The position numbers were made by a program, and so were the translations under genes. A stretch of DNA of 64,000 bases from JANELJ01 sp024511395 (GTDB lineage: Bacteria > Pseudomonadota > Gammaproteobacteria > GRL18): NCBI GenBank assembly GCA_963681975.1, contig OY820613.1:124001-188000 (forward strand). Reading direction: 5' to 3'. The notes under the pieces are model-generated. The model worked only from the letters and a program-made list of their open reading frames with translations. It did not search any database and was not told the origin of the DNA. Position 1 is the stretch's first letter. Every line of letters begins with the position of its first letter. Positions 7,088 through 14,783 of this stretch are shown here, one piece after another.

Positions 7088-10000
7088 AAATCCTGCAGCT
7101 GCGCTTTAAAAATCTTAACTCACTGCAGGGTGAATGGCAGATTGATTTTACCGATCCCAATTACCTTGCTAATGGTATTTTTGCCCTGACCGGGCCTACT
7201 GGAGCGGGTAAGTCCACGGTACTGGATGCTATCTGCCTGGCCCTGTACGGAGCGACCCCGAGACTGGGTAAAATTACCAAAAATAATAATGATATTATGT
7301 CTCGGCAAACCGGGGAATGTTTTGCCGAGGTCTGTTTTGAATCCTCTGAAGGACGTTTTATTTGCCACTGGAGTCAGCACAGAGCAAAAAAACAGCCTGA
7401 AGGTGTATTGCAGGTTGCTAAACACGAGATTGCAGAAGCTGACCAGGACGGCAGTATTATTGAAAACCAGATCAGGCGGGTTGCCATGGTTATTGAAGAA
7501 AAAACCGGAATGGATTTTGAACGTTTTACCCGTTCCATGCTGCTGGCACAGGGCGGCTTTGATACCTTTCTTAAAGCCGATATTGAACAGAAATCCCGCA
7601 TACTGGAACAGATCACCGGCACTGAAATTTATAGCAGAATTTCGATAAAGACTCATGAGCGCATGAAAGAGGAGCGTGAACAACTTAATATCCTCAGAGC
7701 AGAAATTGCAGGTGTAGCGCTGTTAAGCGAAGAGCAGAAACAGGCCATTGAACAGACCTTAACTACACAACTACAGCAGCAAAATACGCTGTCCGGCCAA
7801 TTGACTCAGACCCAGAAAGCCATTGCCTGGCTGCAGTTGCTTGAGTCCATCAGCAGGGAACTCAGAGAGCTAGAAAAAGAGGCTGAGCAATTACAGACAG
7901 AACGTGAGGCATTTATCCCGCAACGCCAGAAACTGCAACTGGCTGTTCGGGCCAGCCATCTGGACGGTCTTTATGCCACAATAAACGCTTTGCGAAAGCA
8001 GCAGCAGGATGATCAACAGCAATTAACAAATGAGCAGAAAAAACTTCCTGAACTGGAGCAGAATCTGCATGACTCTAAAAAAAGCTCACAAAAATCAGAG
8101 CAGATTCTGTCTGATGCCAGAACACAATTACAGTCGGCGGCTGAAATATTTAAAAAAGTCCGTTCTCTGGATCAGTTTATTGTAGAAAAACAGTACTCTG
8201 TCAAAAAACTGAACAGTGAATACCGACAGTATCAGCAGCAGATTGAAACAGAGCAGGCAGCCATACAGTCCCTAGAAAAAGAATCTGAAACTTCAGTACA
8301 GCAGCGTCGGCAATGTGAAACCTATTTAAATGATCATGCCGGAGATCAGTGGTTGATCAGCGGCCTGGCCGGTATTAAAGCCCAACTGGGCAGTCTTTCT
8401 GCTTTAGAAAATGAACAGCTTAATCTCAGTCTGCAGATTAAAGCAGAACAAAAAGCTCAGCTAAAGTATCAGCAGGGGCTTCAGGAAAGACAAACGGCAA
8501 CAGATGCTTATACACAGGAATTAAAAGTTATACAGGAACAAACAGAACAAAAACAGCAGCAGTTAAATACCGTTTTGCAGGATCGGCTTCTTAGGGAATA
8601 CCGGGCAGAAAAAGAAGCCCTGCTAAAAGAATTAAGCCTGCTAAAAACTATTGCCAGCCTGGAGGCAGAGCGGGAAAAACTGGAAGATAATAAGCCCTGT
8701 CCATTATGCGGCTCACTTGAACATCCCTATGCCTTGGGTAATGTTCCTGCCATGGATGAGACTCAGAAACAGCTGGTCGTGCTGGATGATATTATTGCCC
8801 GTGCAGAACAGCTTGAACAGACCTTAAATGAGCTTGTACAGGAAGAAAAAACCGCTCAGCAGAAATTATCAGAAGTAGAAAAGCAGATGCTGGAGGCCGA
8901 ACATAAACTGTCTGCCAGTAAAGATAACCTGCAAAAGCTGGAACAAAGCCGGCAGCAGCAGGAAGATAAATTTAAGCGTTTAAAAACCGAATTATTACAA
9001 CAACTCCAGCCTCTAGGTATTGCTGAAGCGGATATTGCTGATTTTGAAGCCTTATTAAATCAGCTTCAGAATCGTCTGGAAACCTGGCAACAGCAACAGC
9101 AAAGCCTTAATGAGTTTGAGCAGAAACTGGCTGGATTTTCTACCAGTATTAAATCTCATGAGAGTGTTATAACGACCCTGAATAAAACGGCTCTGGCTAT
9201 TAAGCAGACATTAAATGATGAAACTGTCAGGCTGGAACAGTTAAAAACCGAAAGACAGGAACTGTTTGCTAATAAGGATGTTGAGGCTGAAGAAAATCAG
9301 CTTAGAAAATCACTGGTAGAGGCAGAGCAGGCAGAAAAAATGGCTCGTGATACACTGAGCCGGACTGAGCAGGATCTGACCGGTTTGCAGAATAGTATTC
9401 AGTCATTAGAATCCCGTATAAAACGGGCAGTTGAGAACTTAAAAACTGAGGAAAATACATTTCAGCAGCAATTACCAGCACAGGGTTTTGCCAGTGAAAC
9501 TGAATTTGTCCAGGCCAGTTTAACTGTAGAGCAACGGGAAGAATTAACTAAAACAGCTCAGGATCTGGATAACCGGAAAATCAGTATTAATACCCGCCTG
9601 ACTGACTACAAACAGAAGCTGCAAACTGAACAGAATAAAAAAATAACACAACAGTCCCTGGACACTCTTCTACCTGAACAGCAAAAACTGGAACAGCAGA
9701 TTTCAGAACTGCGAAATGAATTGGCTGCTTTAAAACATCAACTGGAACAGGATCAGAGGGATCAGGAAAAAATCAGGCAGAAACAGGCGGCTATTGATAA
9801 ACAGCAAAAAGAATATCAACGCTGGGAAAAATTACATACCCTGATTGGTTCTTCGGATGGAAAAAAATACCGAAATTTTGCCCAGGGGCTGACCTTTGAG
9901 CTAATGGTTAGCCATGCCAATTTGCAATTAAAGAAAATGAGTAATCGGTATCTATTAATACAGGATAAAAACCAGCCGCTTGAACTTAATGTGATCGACA

Positions 10001-10335
10001 ATTATCAGGCCGGAGAAATACGTTCGGTCAGAAATCTGTCTGGCGGTGAGAGTTTTATAGTCAGCCTGAGTCTGGCTCTTGGCCTGTCTAAAATGGCCAG
10101 CCGTAAGGTAAGAGTGGATTCCCTGTTCCTGGATGAAGGCTTTGGCGGCCTAGATGAAGAAGCGCTTGAAAATGCACTGGAAGCTTTATCCGGCCTGCAT
10201 CAGGACGGCAAACTTATAGGCATTATTTCCCATGTCTCCGCCCTGAAAGAGCGCATCAGCACCCAGATCCAAGTTACCCCTTTATCTGGTGGCAAGAGTG
10301 TAATCAGCGGACCGGGCTGTCTTAAAGTTAGTTAG
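7084..10335 (+). CDS. sbcC: Exonuclease SbcC, ATPase subunit of SbcCD
   Basis: 1083 aa SMC/Rad50-like protein. Walker A GPTGAGKST (37-45) opens the N-terminal ATPase half; two very long Gln/Glu/Leu-rich coiled-coil arms follow, with the zinc hook CPLC at about 539-542 in the middle. The C-terminal half has the ABC signature LSGGES (about 985-990) and Walker B LFLDEG (about 1013-1018). It is the partner of SbcD, whose stop overlaps the start. The gene ends nine bases before the convergent smpB stop, with no clear terminator between them. Length and motif order are normal for the family. Confidence 0.96.
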   Translation: MKILQLRFKNLNSLQGEWQIDFTDPNYLANGIFALTGPTGAGKSTVLDAICLALYGATPRLGKITKNNNDIMSRQTGECFAEVCFESSEGRFICHWSQHRAKKQPEGVLQVAKHEIAEADQDGSIIENQIRRVAMVIEEKTGMDFERFTRSMLLAQGGFDTFLKADIEQKSRILEQITGTEIYSRISIKTHERMKEEREQLNILRAEIAGVALLSEEQKQAIEQTLTTQLQQQNTLSGQLTQTQKAIAWLQLLESISRELRELEKEAEQLQTEREAFIPQRQKLQLAVRASHLDGLYATINALRKQQQDDQQQLTNEQKKLPELEQNLHDSKKSSQKSEQILSDARTQLQSAAEIFKKVRSLDQFIVEKQYSVKKLNSEYRQYQQQIETEQAAIQSLEKESETSVQQRRQCETYLNDHAGDQWLISGLAGIKAQLGSLSALENEQLNLSLQIKAEQKAQLKYQQGLQERQTATDAYTQELKVIQEQTEQKQQQLNTVLQDRLLREYRAEKEALLKELSLLKTIASLEAEREKLEDNKPCPLCGSLEHPYALGNVPAMDETQKQLVVLDDIIARAEQLEQTLNELVQEEKTAQQKLSEVEKQMLEAEHKLSASKDNLQKLEQSRQQQEDKFKRLKTELLQQLQPLGIAEADIADFEALLNQLQNRLETWQQQQQSLNEFEQKLAGFSTSIKSHESVITTLNKTALAIKQTLNDETVRLEQLKTERQELFANKDVEAEENQLRKSLVEAEQAEKMARDTLSRTEQDLTGLQNSIQSLESRIKRAVENLKTEENTFQQQLPAQGFASETEFVQASLTVEQREELTKTAQDLDNRKISINTRLTDYKQKLQTEQNKKITQQSLDTLLPEQQKLEQQISELRNELAALKHQLEQDQRDQEKIRQKQAAIDKQQKEYQRWEKLHTLIGSSDGKKYRNFAQGLTFELMVSHANLQLKKMSNRYLLIQDKNQPLELNVIDNYQAGEIRSVRNLSGGESFIVSLSLALGLSKMASRKVRVDSLFLDEGFGGLDEEALENALEALSGLHQDGKLIGIISHVSALKERISTQIQVTPLSGGKSVISGPGCLKVS

Positions 10336-10344
10336 GGTAACGGC

Positions 10345-10818
10345 TTATTTCATCCGGGCAATACGTGCTTTATCACGATTCCAGTCACGTTCTTTTTCTG
10401 TAGCACGTTTATCGTGCAGGTGTTTACCCTTGGCCAGGGTGATTTTGCATTTAACCCGGCTGCCTTTCCAGTACAGCGCCAGTGGTACAATAGTATAACC
10501 CTTACGCTCAACTGCACCGACCAGTCGCGCCAGTTCATAGTTATGCAGTAACAACTTACGGCTGCGTTGCTGATCATGATGGATATGAGTGGAGGCCGAT
10601 ATCAGGGGTGAAATGACCACACCATAGAGAAAAGCTTCGCCATTAATCAGCTGAACATAACTCTCATTGAGTTGTGCTTTGCCGGCACGCAGACTTTTGA
10701 CCTCCCAGCCTTCGAGCACCAGCCCGGCTTCGTACTCCGTTTCCAGAATATAGTCATGACGCGCTCTGTGGTTTTGAGCAATAGTATTACCGGACGGTTT
10801 CTTTTTCTTTTTTCCCAT
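10345..10818 (-). CDS. smpB: SsrA-binding protein SmpB
   Basis: 157 aa, the normal size. Begins with a lysine-rich leader (MGKKKKK) followed by the beta-barrel with ARHDYILETEYEAGLVLEGWEVKSLR and ends in a basic tail (GKHLHDKRATEKERDWNRDKARIAR), the part that folds in the ribosomal A site. SmpB carries tmRNA to stalled ribosomes for trans-translation. The divergent neighbour is a sodium symporter gene 96 bases away; the rest of the classic smpB-ratA-rnfH-bamE order follows beyond that symporter. tmRNA itself is not in the window. Confidence 0.97.
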   Translation of the reverse strand: MGKKKKKPSGNTIAQNHRARHDYILETEYEAGLVLEGWEVKSLRAGKAQLNESYVQLINGEAFLYGVVISPLISASTHIHHDQQRSRKLLLHNYELARLVGAVERKGYTIVPLALYWKGSRVKCKITLAKGKHLHDKRATEKERDWNRDKARIARMK

Positions 10819-10914
10819 GGCGCTAATTATACAAAAAAAAGACGATAAAGGTTATAATAGCGCAAATAAAAACAAAGATAGACACTTATTACAGATTTAA
10901 AGGGATTGGTTCTT

Positions 10915-12420
10915 ATGTATGAAAAAATGACATCGACTCAGCCGTCTGAAGGGGCTTCACAGGTAAACTCAGCAGAACAGCCCAGAGAGCAGTGGTCTTC
11001 ACGACTGGTGTTTATCCTGGCTGCAACCGGCTCTGCAGTTGGTCTGGGTAATATCTGGAAATTTCCCTATATTACCGGTGAAAATGGCGGGGGTGCTTTT
11101 GTACTGATTTACCTGCTGTGTATTGCGGCTATTGGTATTCCTATTATGATGGCGGAAATTATGCTCGGCCGTTGCGGTCAGCAGGATCCAGTGACTACCA
11201 TGAAGTACCTGACCCGGGAATCCGGCCATTCCCGTTCCTGGGGACTGTTAGGCTGGATGGGCGTTATTGCCGGTTTTCTGATCCTTTCCTATTACAGCGT
11301 TATTGCCGGCTGGGCTTTATCCTATGTACCTAGAATGGCTGCTGGGGTGTTTAACGGTCTGGATGCTGAAAATGTGGATGCTATTTTTGGCGGTCTGGTG
11401 AGTAATGCAGAAAGTCTGCTGGCCTGGCATACCATTTTTATGATTATGACTATGGCCGTGGTGGCCCGGGGTGTACGGGGCGGTCTGGAAAAAGCAGTGA
11501 CTTATTTAATGCCGCTGCTCTTTGTTCTGTTAATTATACTGCTGCTTTATTCAATGGAAACCGGTTATTTCAAGCAGGGTTTAAGTTATCTGTTTACGCC
11601 TGACTTCAGTAAAATATCCACTAAAGGTGTCCTTAGTGCCATGGGGCATGCCTTTTTTACCCTGAGTCTAGGTATGGGGGCTATTATGGTTTACGGCTCT
11701 TACCTGCCCAAGAATACCTCAATTGCTACGTCTTCTTTTTCCGTTGCTATTATGGATACGATGGTGGCTCTAGTGGCTGGAATGGTCATATTCCCCATTG
11801 TTTTTGCTAATGCTCTGGAGCCGGCAGCCGGGCCTGGTCTGATCTTTAAAACCCTACCGCTGGCCTTTGGGCATATGGAGTATGGTGACTTATTCGGTAC
11901 ACTGTTTTTTGTGCTGCTGGTATTTGCTGCCTGGACTTCCAGTATCTCCCTGATTGAACCGGCGGTTACCTGGGGTATGAAAACTTTTAAGGTTTCACGC
12001 ATTAAAATGTCGGTGATTTCCGGCTTGCTGGTGTGGTTTACCGGTCTGTTTACTATTTTCTCATTTAACCTGGCCAGTGACTTTACTATTTCCACCTCGA
12101 TTAATACCCAGTATGGTGAGTTTGTTATATTAAAAGAGGCCACAGCCTTTGATTTTCTGGACTATCTGACCTCCAATATCATGTTGCCCCTGGGTGGACT
12201 GATGATTGCCATTTATGCCGGCTGGTTAATGAAAAAGGAATATTCAAAGCAGGAGCTTAATATCAGTCCTTTCTGGTATAGCGTCTGGTCTTTTCTGGTA
12301 CGCTATGTGGCCCCCATAATGGTTATTATTGTGTTTATGAATGCCCTGGGTATTATTGCTTTTTTTGAAAGTATATTTGGTATTGACCTAGATGCTTTTT
12401 TCAGTTCTCTTTTTAATTAA
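10915..12420 (+). CDS. Sodium-dependent transporter, SNF/NSS (LeuT) family
   Basis: About 501 aa inner-membrane protein with some 11-12 hydrophobic segments. The first segment holds GSAVGLGNIWKFPYITGENGGGAF, the unwound substrate- and Na+-binding helix signature of neurotransmitter:sodium symporters. I place the start at ATG 10915, preceded by AAAGGGA. Substrate cannot be told from sequence; amino acids are usual in bacterial members. It sits between smpB and ratA, which are adjacent or near each other in many relatives, so it is probably a lineage-specific addition here. Confidence 0.92.
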   Translation: MYEKMTSTQPSEGASQVNSAEQPREQWSSRLVFILAATGSAVGLGNIWKFPYITGENGGGAFVLIYLLCIAAIGIPIMMAEIMLGRCGQQDPVTTMKYLTRESGHSRSWGLLGWMGVIAGFLILSYYSVIAGWALSYVPRMAAGVFNGLDAENVDAIFGGLVSNAESLLAWHTIFMIMTMAVVARGVRGGLEKAVTYLMPLLFVLLIILLLYSMETGYFKQGLSYLFTPDFSKISTKGVLSAMGHAFFTLSLGMGAIMVYGSYLPKNTSIATSSFSVAIMDTMVALVAGMVIFPIVFANALEPAAGPGLIFKTLPLAFGHMEYGDLFGTLFFVLLVFAAWTSSISLIEPAVTWGMKTFKVSRIKMSVISGLLVWFTGLFTIFSFNLASDFTISTSINTQYGEFVILKEATAFDFLDYLTSNIMLPLGGLMIAIYAGWLMKKEYSKQELNISPFWYSVWSFLVRYVAPIMVIIVFMNALGIIAFFESIFGIDLDAFFSSLFN

Positions 12421-12440
12421 CGAGCTATTATTAATGAATT

Positions 12441-12896
12441 ATGGTAGTAATTGTGACCACCATAAATAAAAGTGCGCTAATTCCTTTTAGTGCAGAAAAA
12501 ATGTATAACCTGGTCGCAGACGTGGATCACTACGAGGAGTTTTTACCCTGGTGCGGCAGTTCCAGAGTATTAAGCCAGACCGAAGATGAGGTAAAGGGCC
12601 AGATAGAAATCAGTCATACAGGTATGCATAAAACCTTTACCACTTTAAACCGGATGCAGAAAAATAAAATGATAGAAATACGCCTCATTGACGGCCCTTT
12701 TAAACATTTACAGGGCTTCTGGCGTTTTGATGCACTGGATGAAAACGGCTGTAAAATCTCCTTGGATCTGGAATTTGAGTTTTCCAATAAACTCATGAGC
12801 ATGGCCTTCGGCCCTGTGTTCAGCCAGATTGCTAATAGCATGGTGGATGCTTTCTGTAAACGAGCCTTTGATATTTATGGTCAGGGAGCCAGCTAA
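12441..12896 (+). CDS. ratA: RatA/Coq10-type START-domain protein
   Basis: 151 aa. The polyketide-cyclase/START fold is recognisable by the opening INKSALIPFSAEKMYNLVADVDHYEEFLPWC and the closing VFSQIANSMVDAFCKRA. E. coli RatA was described as a ribosome-association toxin, while related proteins bind ubiquinone (Coq10); the sequence does not decide between these. The stop overlaps the start of rnfH (TAATG), so the two are co-translated as in many gammaproteobacteria. Confidence 0.93.
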   Translation: MVVIVTTINKSALIPFSAEKMYNLVADVDHYEEFLPWCGSSRVLSQTEDEVKGQIEISHTGMHKTFTTLNRMQKNKMIEIRLIDGPFKHLQGFWRFDALDENGCKISLDLEFEFSNKLMSMAFGPVFSQIANSMVDAFCKRAFDIYGQGAS

Positions 12897-13270
12897 TGGA
12901 AAGTGAAATGGTGCTCAATAAGGTACCAAAAACAATTATCGTCGAAGTAGCCTACGGTACCTTGGCCAAACAGGTAATAGAAACTGTAGAACTGGACGAA
13001 GGCTCTACAGTAGAAGACGCTATAAATGCCTCAGGCATCCTACAGGAATTCCCGGAAATTGACCTGACCAAAAATAAAGTCGGCATTTTCAGCAAAATAA
13101 TCAAACTGGATAAGACTCTGGAACACAAAGACCGCGTAGAAATCTACCGAAAACTAATAGCCGATCCAAAAGAAGTCAGAAAAAAACGAGCCGCAGAAGG
13201 CAAGAAAATGAAGAAAGGGGGAAAGAGCAGCGCTGAGAAAGAGCCAGAGCCAGAGCCAGAAAATTCTTAG
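12896..13270 (+). CDS. rnfH: RnfH-family ubiquitin-like protein with repeat-derived tail
   Basis: 124 aa. Residues about 10-95 form the RnfH beta-grasp domain (IIVEVAYGTLAKQVIETVELDEGSTVEDAI, then KVGIFSKIIKLDKTLEHKDRVEIYRKLIADPKEVRKKRA). The function of RnfH is not firmly known. The last 20 or so residues (KGGKSSAEKEPEPEPENS) are low-complexity and are encoded by a copy of a dispersed repeat that also lies after fur and in the gap that follows. The tail therefore looks like an added sequence rather than an ancient domain. Confidence 0.9.
   Translation: MESEMVLNKVPKTIIVEVAYGTLAKQVIETVELDEGSTVEDAINASGILQEFPEIDLTKNKVGIFSKIIKLDKTLEHKDRVEIYRKLIADPKEVRKKRAAEGKKMKKGGKSSAEKEPEPEPENS
13224..13262 (+). 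repeat. Dispersed repeat copy inside the rnfH 3' end
   Basis: AGAGCAGCGCTGAGAAAGAG is followed by a run of CCAGAG hexamers. The same module, with GCGTTCA in place of GCGCTGA, is found at 14663-14689 after fur, and inverted copies lie at 13401-13420 and 13304-13398. Confidence 0.7.
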
Positions 13271-13310
13271 ACAGACTTCTACATCTACGACTTCTCTCCT
13301 AAGCTTTTTC

Positions 13311-13394
13311 TGAACGCTGAACGCTGAACGCTGAACGCTGAACGCTGAACGCTGAACGCTGAACGCTGAACGCTGAACGCTGAACGCTGAACGC
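13311..13394. repeat. Heptamer array, 12 copies of TGAACGC
   Basis: Twelve perfect head-to-tail copies of the 7-bp unit TGAACGC (GCGTTCA on the other strand) lie between the convergent genes rnfH and bamE. On the minus strand the array is framed as AGA, twelve GCGTTCA units, then GAAAAAGC, which is the same frame as the single-unit element after fur (AGAGCA, GCGTTCA, GAAAGAGC). A second single-unit inverted copy follows at 13401-13420. Confidence 0.95.
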
Positions 13395-13400
13395 TCTATG

Positions 13401-13420
13401 CTTTTTCTCAACGCTGCTCT
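13401..13420 (-). repeat. Single-unit copy of the heptamer element
   Basis: On the minus strand AGAGCAGCGTTGAGAAAAAG, matching the module in rnfH in inverted orientation. Its end touches the bamE stop codon region at 13419. Confidence 0.7.
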
Positions 13421-14006
13421 ACTCACCACTAGTCTGAGGAGAAGTCTCCAACGTCCCCGGAGCCACTTCCCCTTCACCCCTTGGGTTCACCGGTACATCA
13501 CCATCATCCTCAGGGATACCCCTGTGTTCGTCTGTCCAGGCAAAGAAATCAAAAAAACGAGTCCAGTAGCCTTTTTCGCCCTGATCTTCTTCCTCGTAAT
13601 CCTCTAGTGGAACGACGACAATTTCAGTATTGGTATGGACTTTTTCGGGTTTGTCTCCGGGGCGGAAGGTACCGATAATATTGACCAGACGTCCGTCTTC
13701 ATTAAAATAAACGGAGGCCTGTTTAAATTCAATATCACCATAGCCGGGTTTGAAACGGTAGATATAATCCCAGCGGTCATTGTGGAAGGGATCATCCAGC
13801 ATTGGGGTGCCCATGACAAAACGTACCTGTTCCTTGTTCATTCCGGGACGTAGCTGGTTGATCTGATCCTGTTCAACTACATTACCCTGCGGTACATCCA
13901 CTTTATGAACCCGTGGGAGCCCTACATCAGACAGATCAGGTACCCAGGAACAGGCTGGTAGTAACAGAACAAAGGGGATGAGACCGAGAATAATAATATT
14001 TCGCAT
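13419..14006 (-). CDS. bamE: Outer-membrane assembly lipoprotein BamE (SmpA)
   Basis: 195 aa. A lipoprotein signal peptide ends in LLLPAC with the lipidated Cys at 19. The SmpA/OmlA domain follows, with INQLRPGMNKEQVRFVMGTP and DDPFHNDRWDYIYRF. BamE is a small lipoprotein of the BAM complex that inserts beta-barrel proteins in the outer membrane. The C-terminus is about 70 residues longer than E. coli BamE and is acidic and low in complexity (EEEDQGEKGYW, then VNPRGEGEVAPGTLETS). It is divergent from fur, as in many gammaproteobacteria; the 235-bp gap between them is A/T-rich and must hold both promoters. Confidence 0.94.
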   Translation of the reverse strand: MRNIIILGLIPFVLLLPACSWVPDLSDVGLPRVHKVDVPQGNVVEQDQINQLRPGMNKEQVRFVMGTPMLDDPFHNDRWDYIYRFKPGYGDIEFKQASVYFNEDGRLVNIIGTFRPGDKPEKVHTNTEIVVVPLEDYEEEDQGEKGYWTRFFDFFAWTDEHRGIPEDDGDVPVNPRGEGEVAPGTLETSPQTSGE

Positions 14007-14241
14007 TGCTATTGTGATTTCTTTAATAATTTATGTAATAAATTATGTATACTATCAACAGCTAACAGAAGCAGGTTCTCTGTTTAATTGCTGTTTTTCT
14101 ATAAGTTTGATATTAAGAGTGCGATAATACAATATTCTTATACTAAAAGCATCAGTAGATATGTGTTTTAGACTTTCATTGCCTGCCTGTAAACGTATTT
14201 AAACACAGCCTGTATATGTATCAGATTAAGGATACCGTTTC

Positions 14242-14661
14242 GTGACAACCATTGATCTTAAAAAAGCCGGCCTTAAAGCAACCCTGCCTCGCCTGAAAAT
14301 TCTTGAATTACTTGAAAGAGCTGATGTGCGTCATTTGAGTGCGGAGGATGTCTATAAAAAACTCCTTGAAACAGGAGAAGACGTTGGTTTGGCAACGGTT
14401 TACCGGGTTCTGACCCAGTTTGAAGGTGCCGGCCTGGTGTCGCGTCATCACTTTGAAGGTGGTCATTCTGTTTTTGAACTCAACCAGGGCAGCCATCACG
14501 ACCATCTGGTCTGTGTACAATGCGGCAAGGTGGAAGAGTTTATGGAAGAAACCATTGAAAACTGCCAGCACAAGGTAGCCGAGAAGTTTGGTTATAAAAT
14601 GACCGATCACAGCCTTTATATTTACGGCATCTGTCCTGAGTGTCAGAAAGAGCAGGGTTAA
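14242..14661 (+). CDS. fur: Ferric uptake regulator Fur
   Basis: 139 aa with a GTG start (14242). An N-terminal winged helix (LKKAGLKATLPRLKILELLE, ATVYRVLTQFEGAGLV) precedes the metal-binding dimer domain with HHDHLVCVQCGKVEEF and the C-terminal CPEC. Fur is the iron-responsive repressor. The pair CVQC and CPEC suggests a structural zinc site. It lies opposite bamE and before the convergent recN. A feoAB iron-uptake locus, a typical Fur target, is present at 43301-45590 but broken. Confidence 0.95.
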   Translation: MTTIDLKKAGLKATLPRLKILELLERADVRHLSAEDVYKKLLETGEDVGLATVYRVLTQFEGAGLVSRHHFEGGHSVFELNQGSHHDHLVCVQCGKVEEFMEETIENCQHKVAEKFGYKMTDHSLYIYGICPECQKEQG

Positions 14662-14662
14662 A

Positions 14663-14689
14663 AGAGCAGCGTTCAGAAAGAGCCAGAGC
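14663..14689 (+). repeat. Dispersed repeat copy after fur (one heptamer)
   Basis: AGAGCA, one GCGTTCA heptamer, then GAAAGAGCCAGAGC, starting two bases after the fur stop codon. It is nearly identical to the module that codes the rnfH tail, with the heptamer that is amplified to twelve units at 13311-13394. Confidence 0.7.
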
Positions 14690-14767
14690 AATAGAATTTA
14701 TCTTAAAGTTTGTACAAAATATTTTAATATTATGCTTGACTGAAGAAAAAGCGATTTTACAATTTTT

Positions 14768-14781
14768 GTTGAACGTTCAAC
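14768..14781. repeat. 14-bp perfect palindrome before the recN stop
   Basis: GTTGAACGTTCAAC, a perfect palindrome in the fur-recN gap. It contains TGAACG and its complement, the core of the local heptamer. It may be part of a weak transcription stop for the convergent pair, but no T-run follows. Confidence 0.4.
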
Positions 14782-14783
14782 GC

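Noticed and set aside
13311..13394. A CRISPR array
   Set aside because: The units are 7 bp without spacers and no cas genes are near.
13154..13477. Minus-strand frame with repeated RSAFSVQ residues
   Set aside because: It is only the translation of the TGAACGC heptamer array; a 7-bp unit leaves any frame open over three units.
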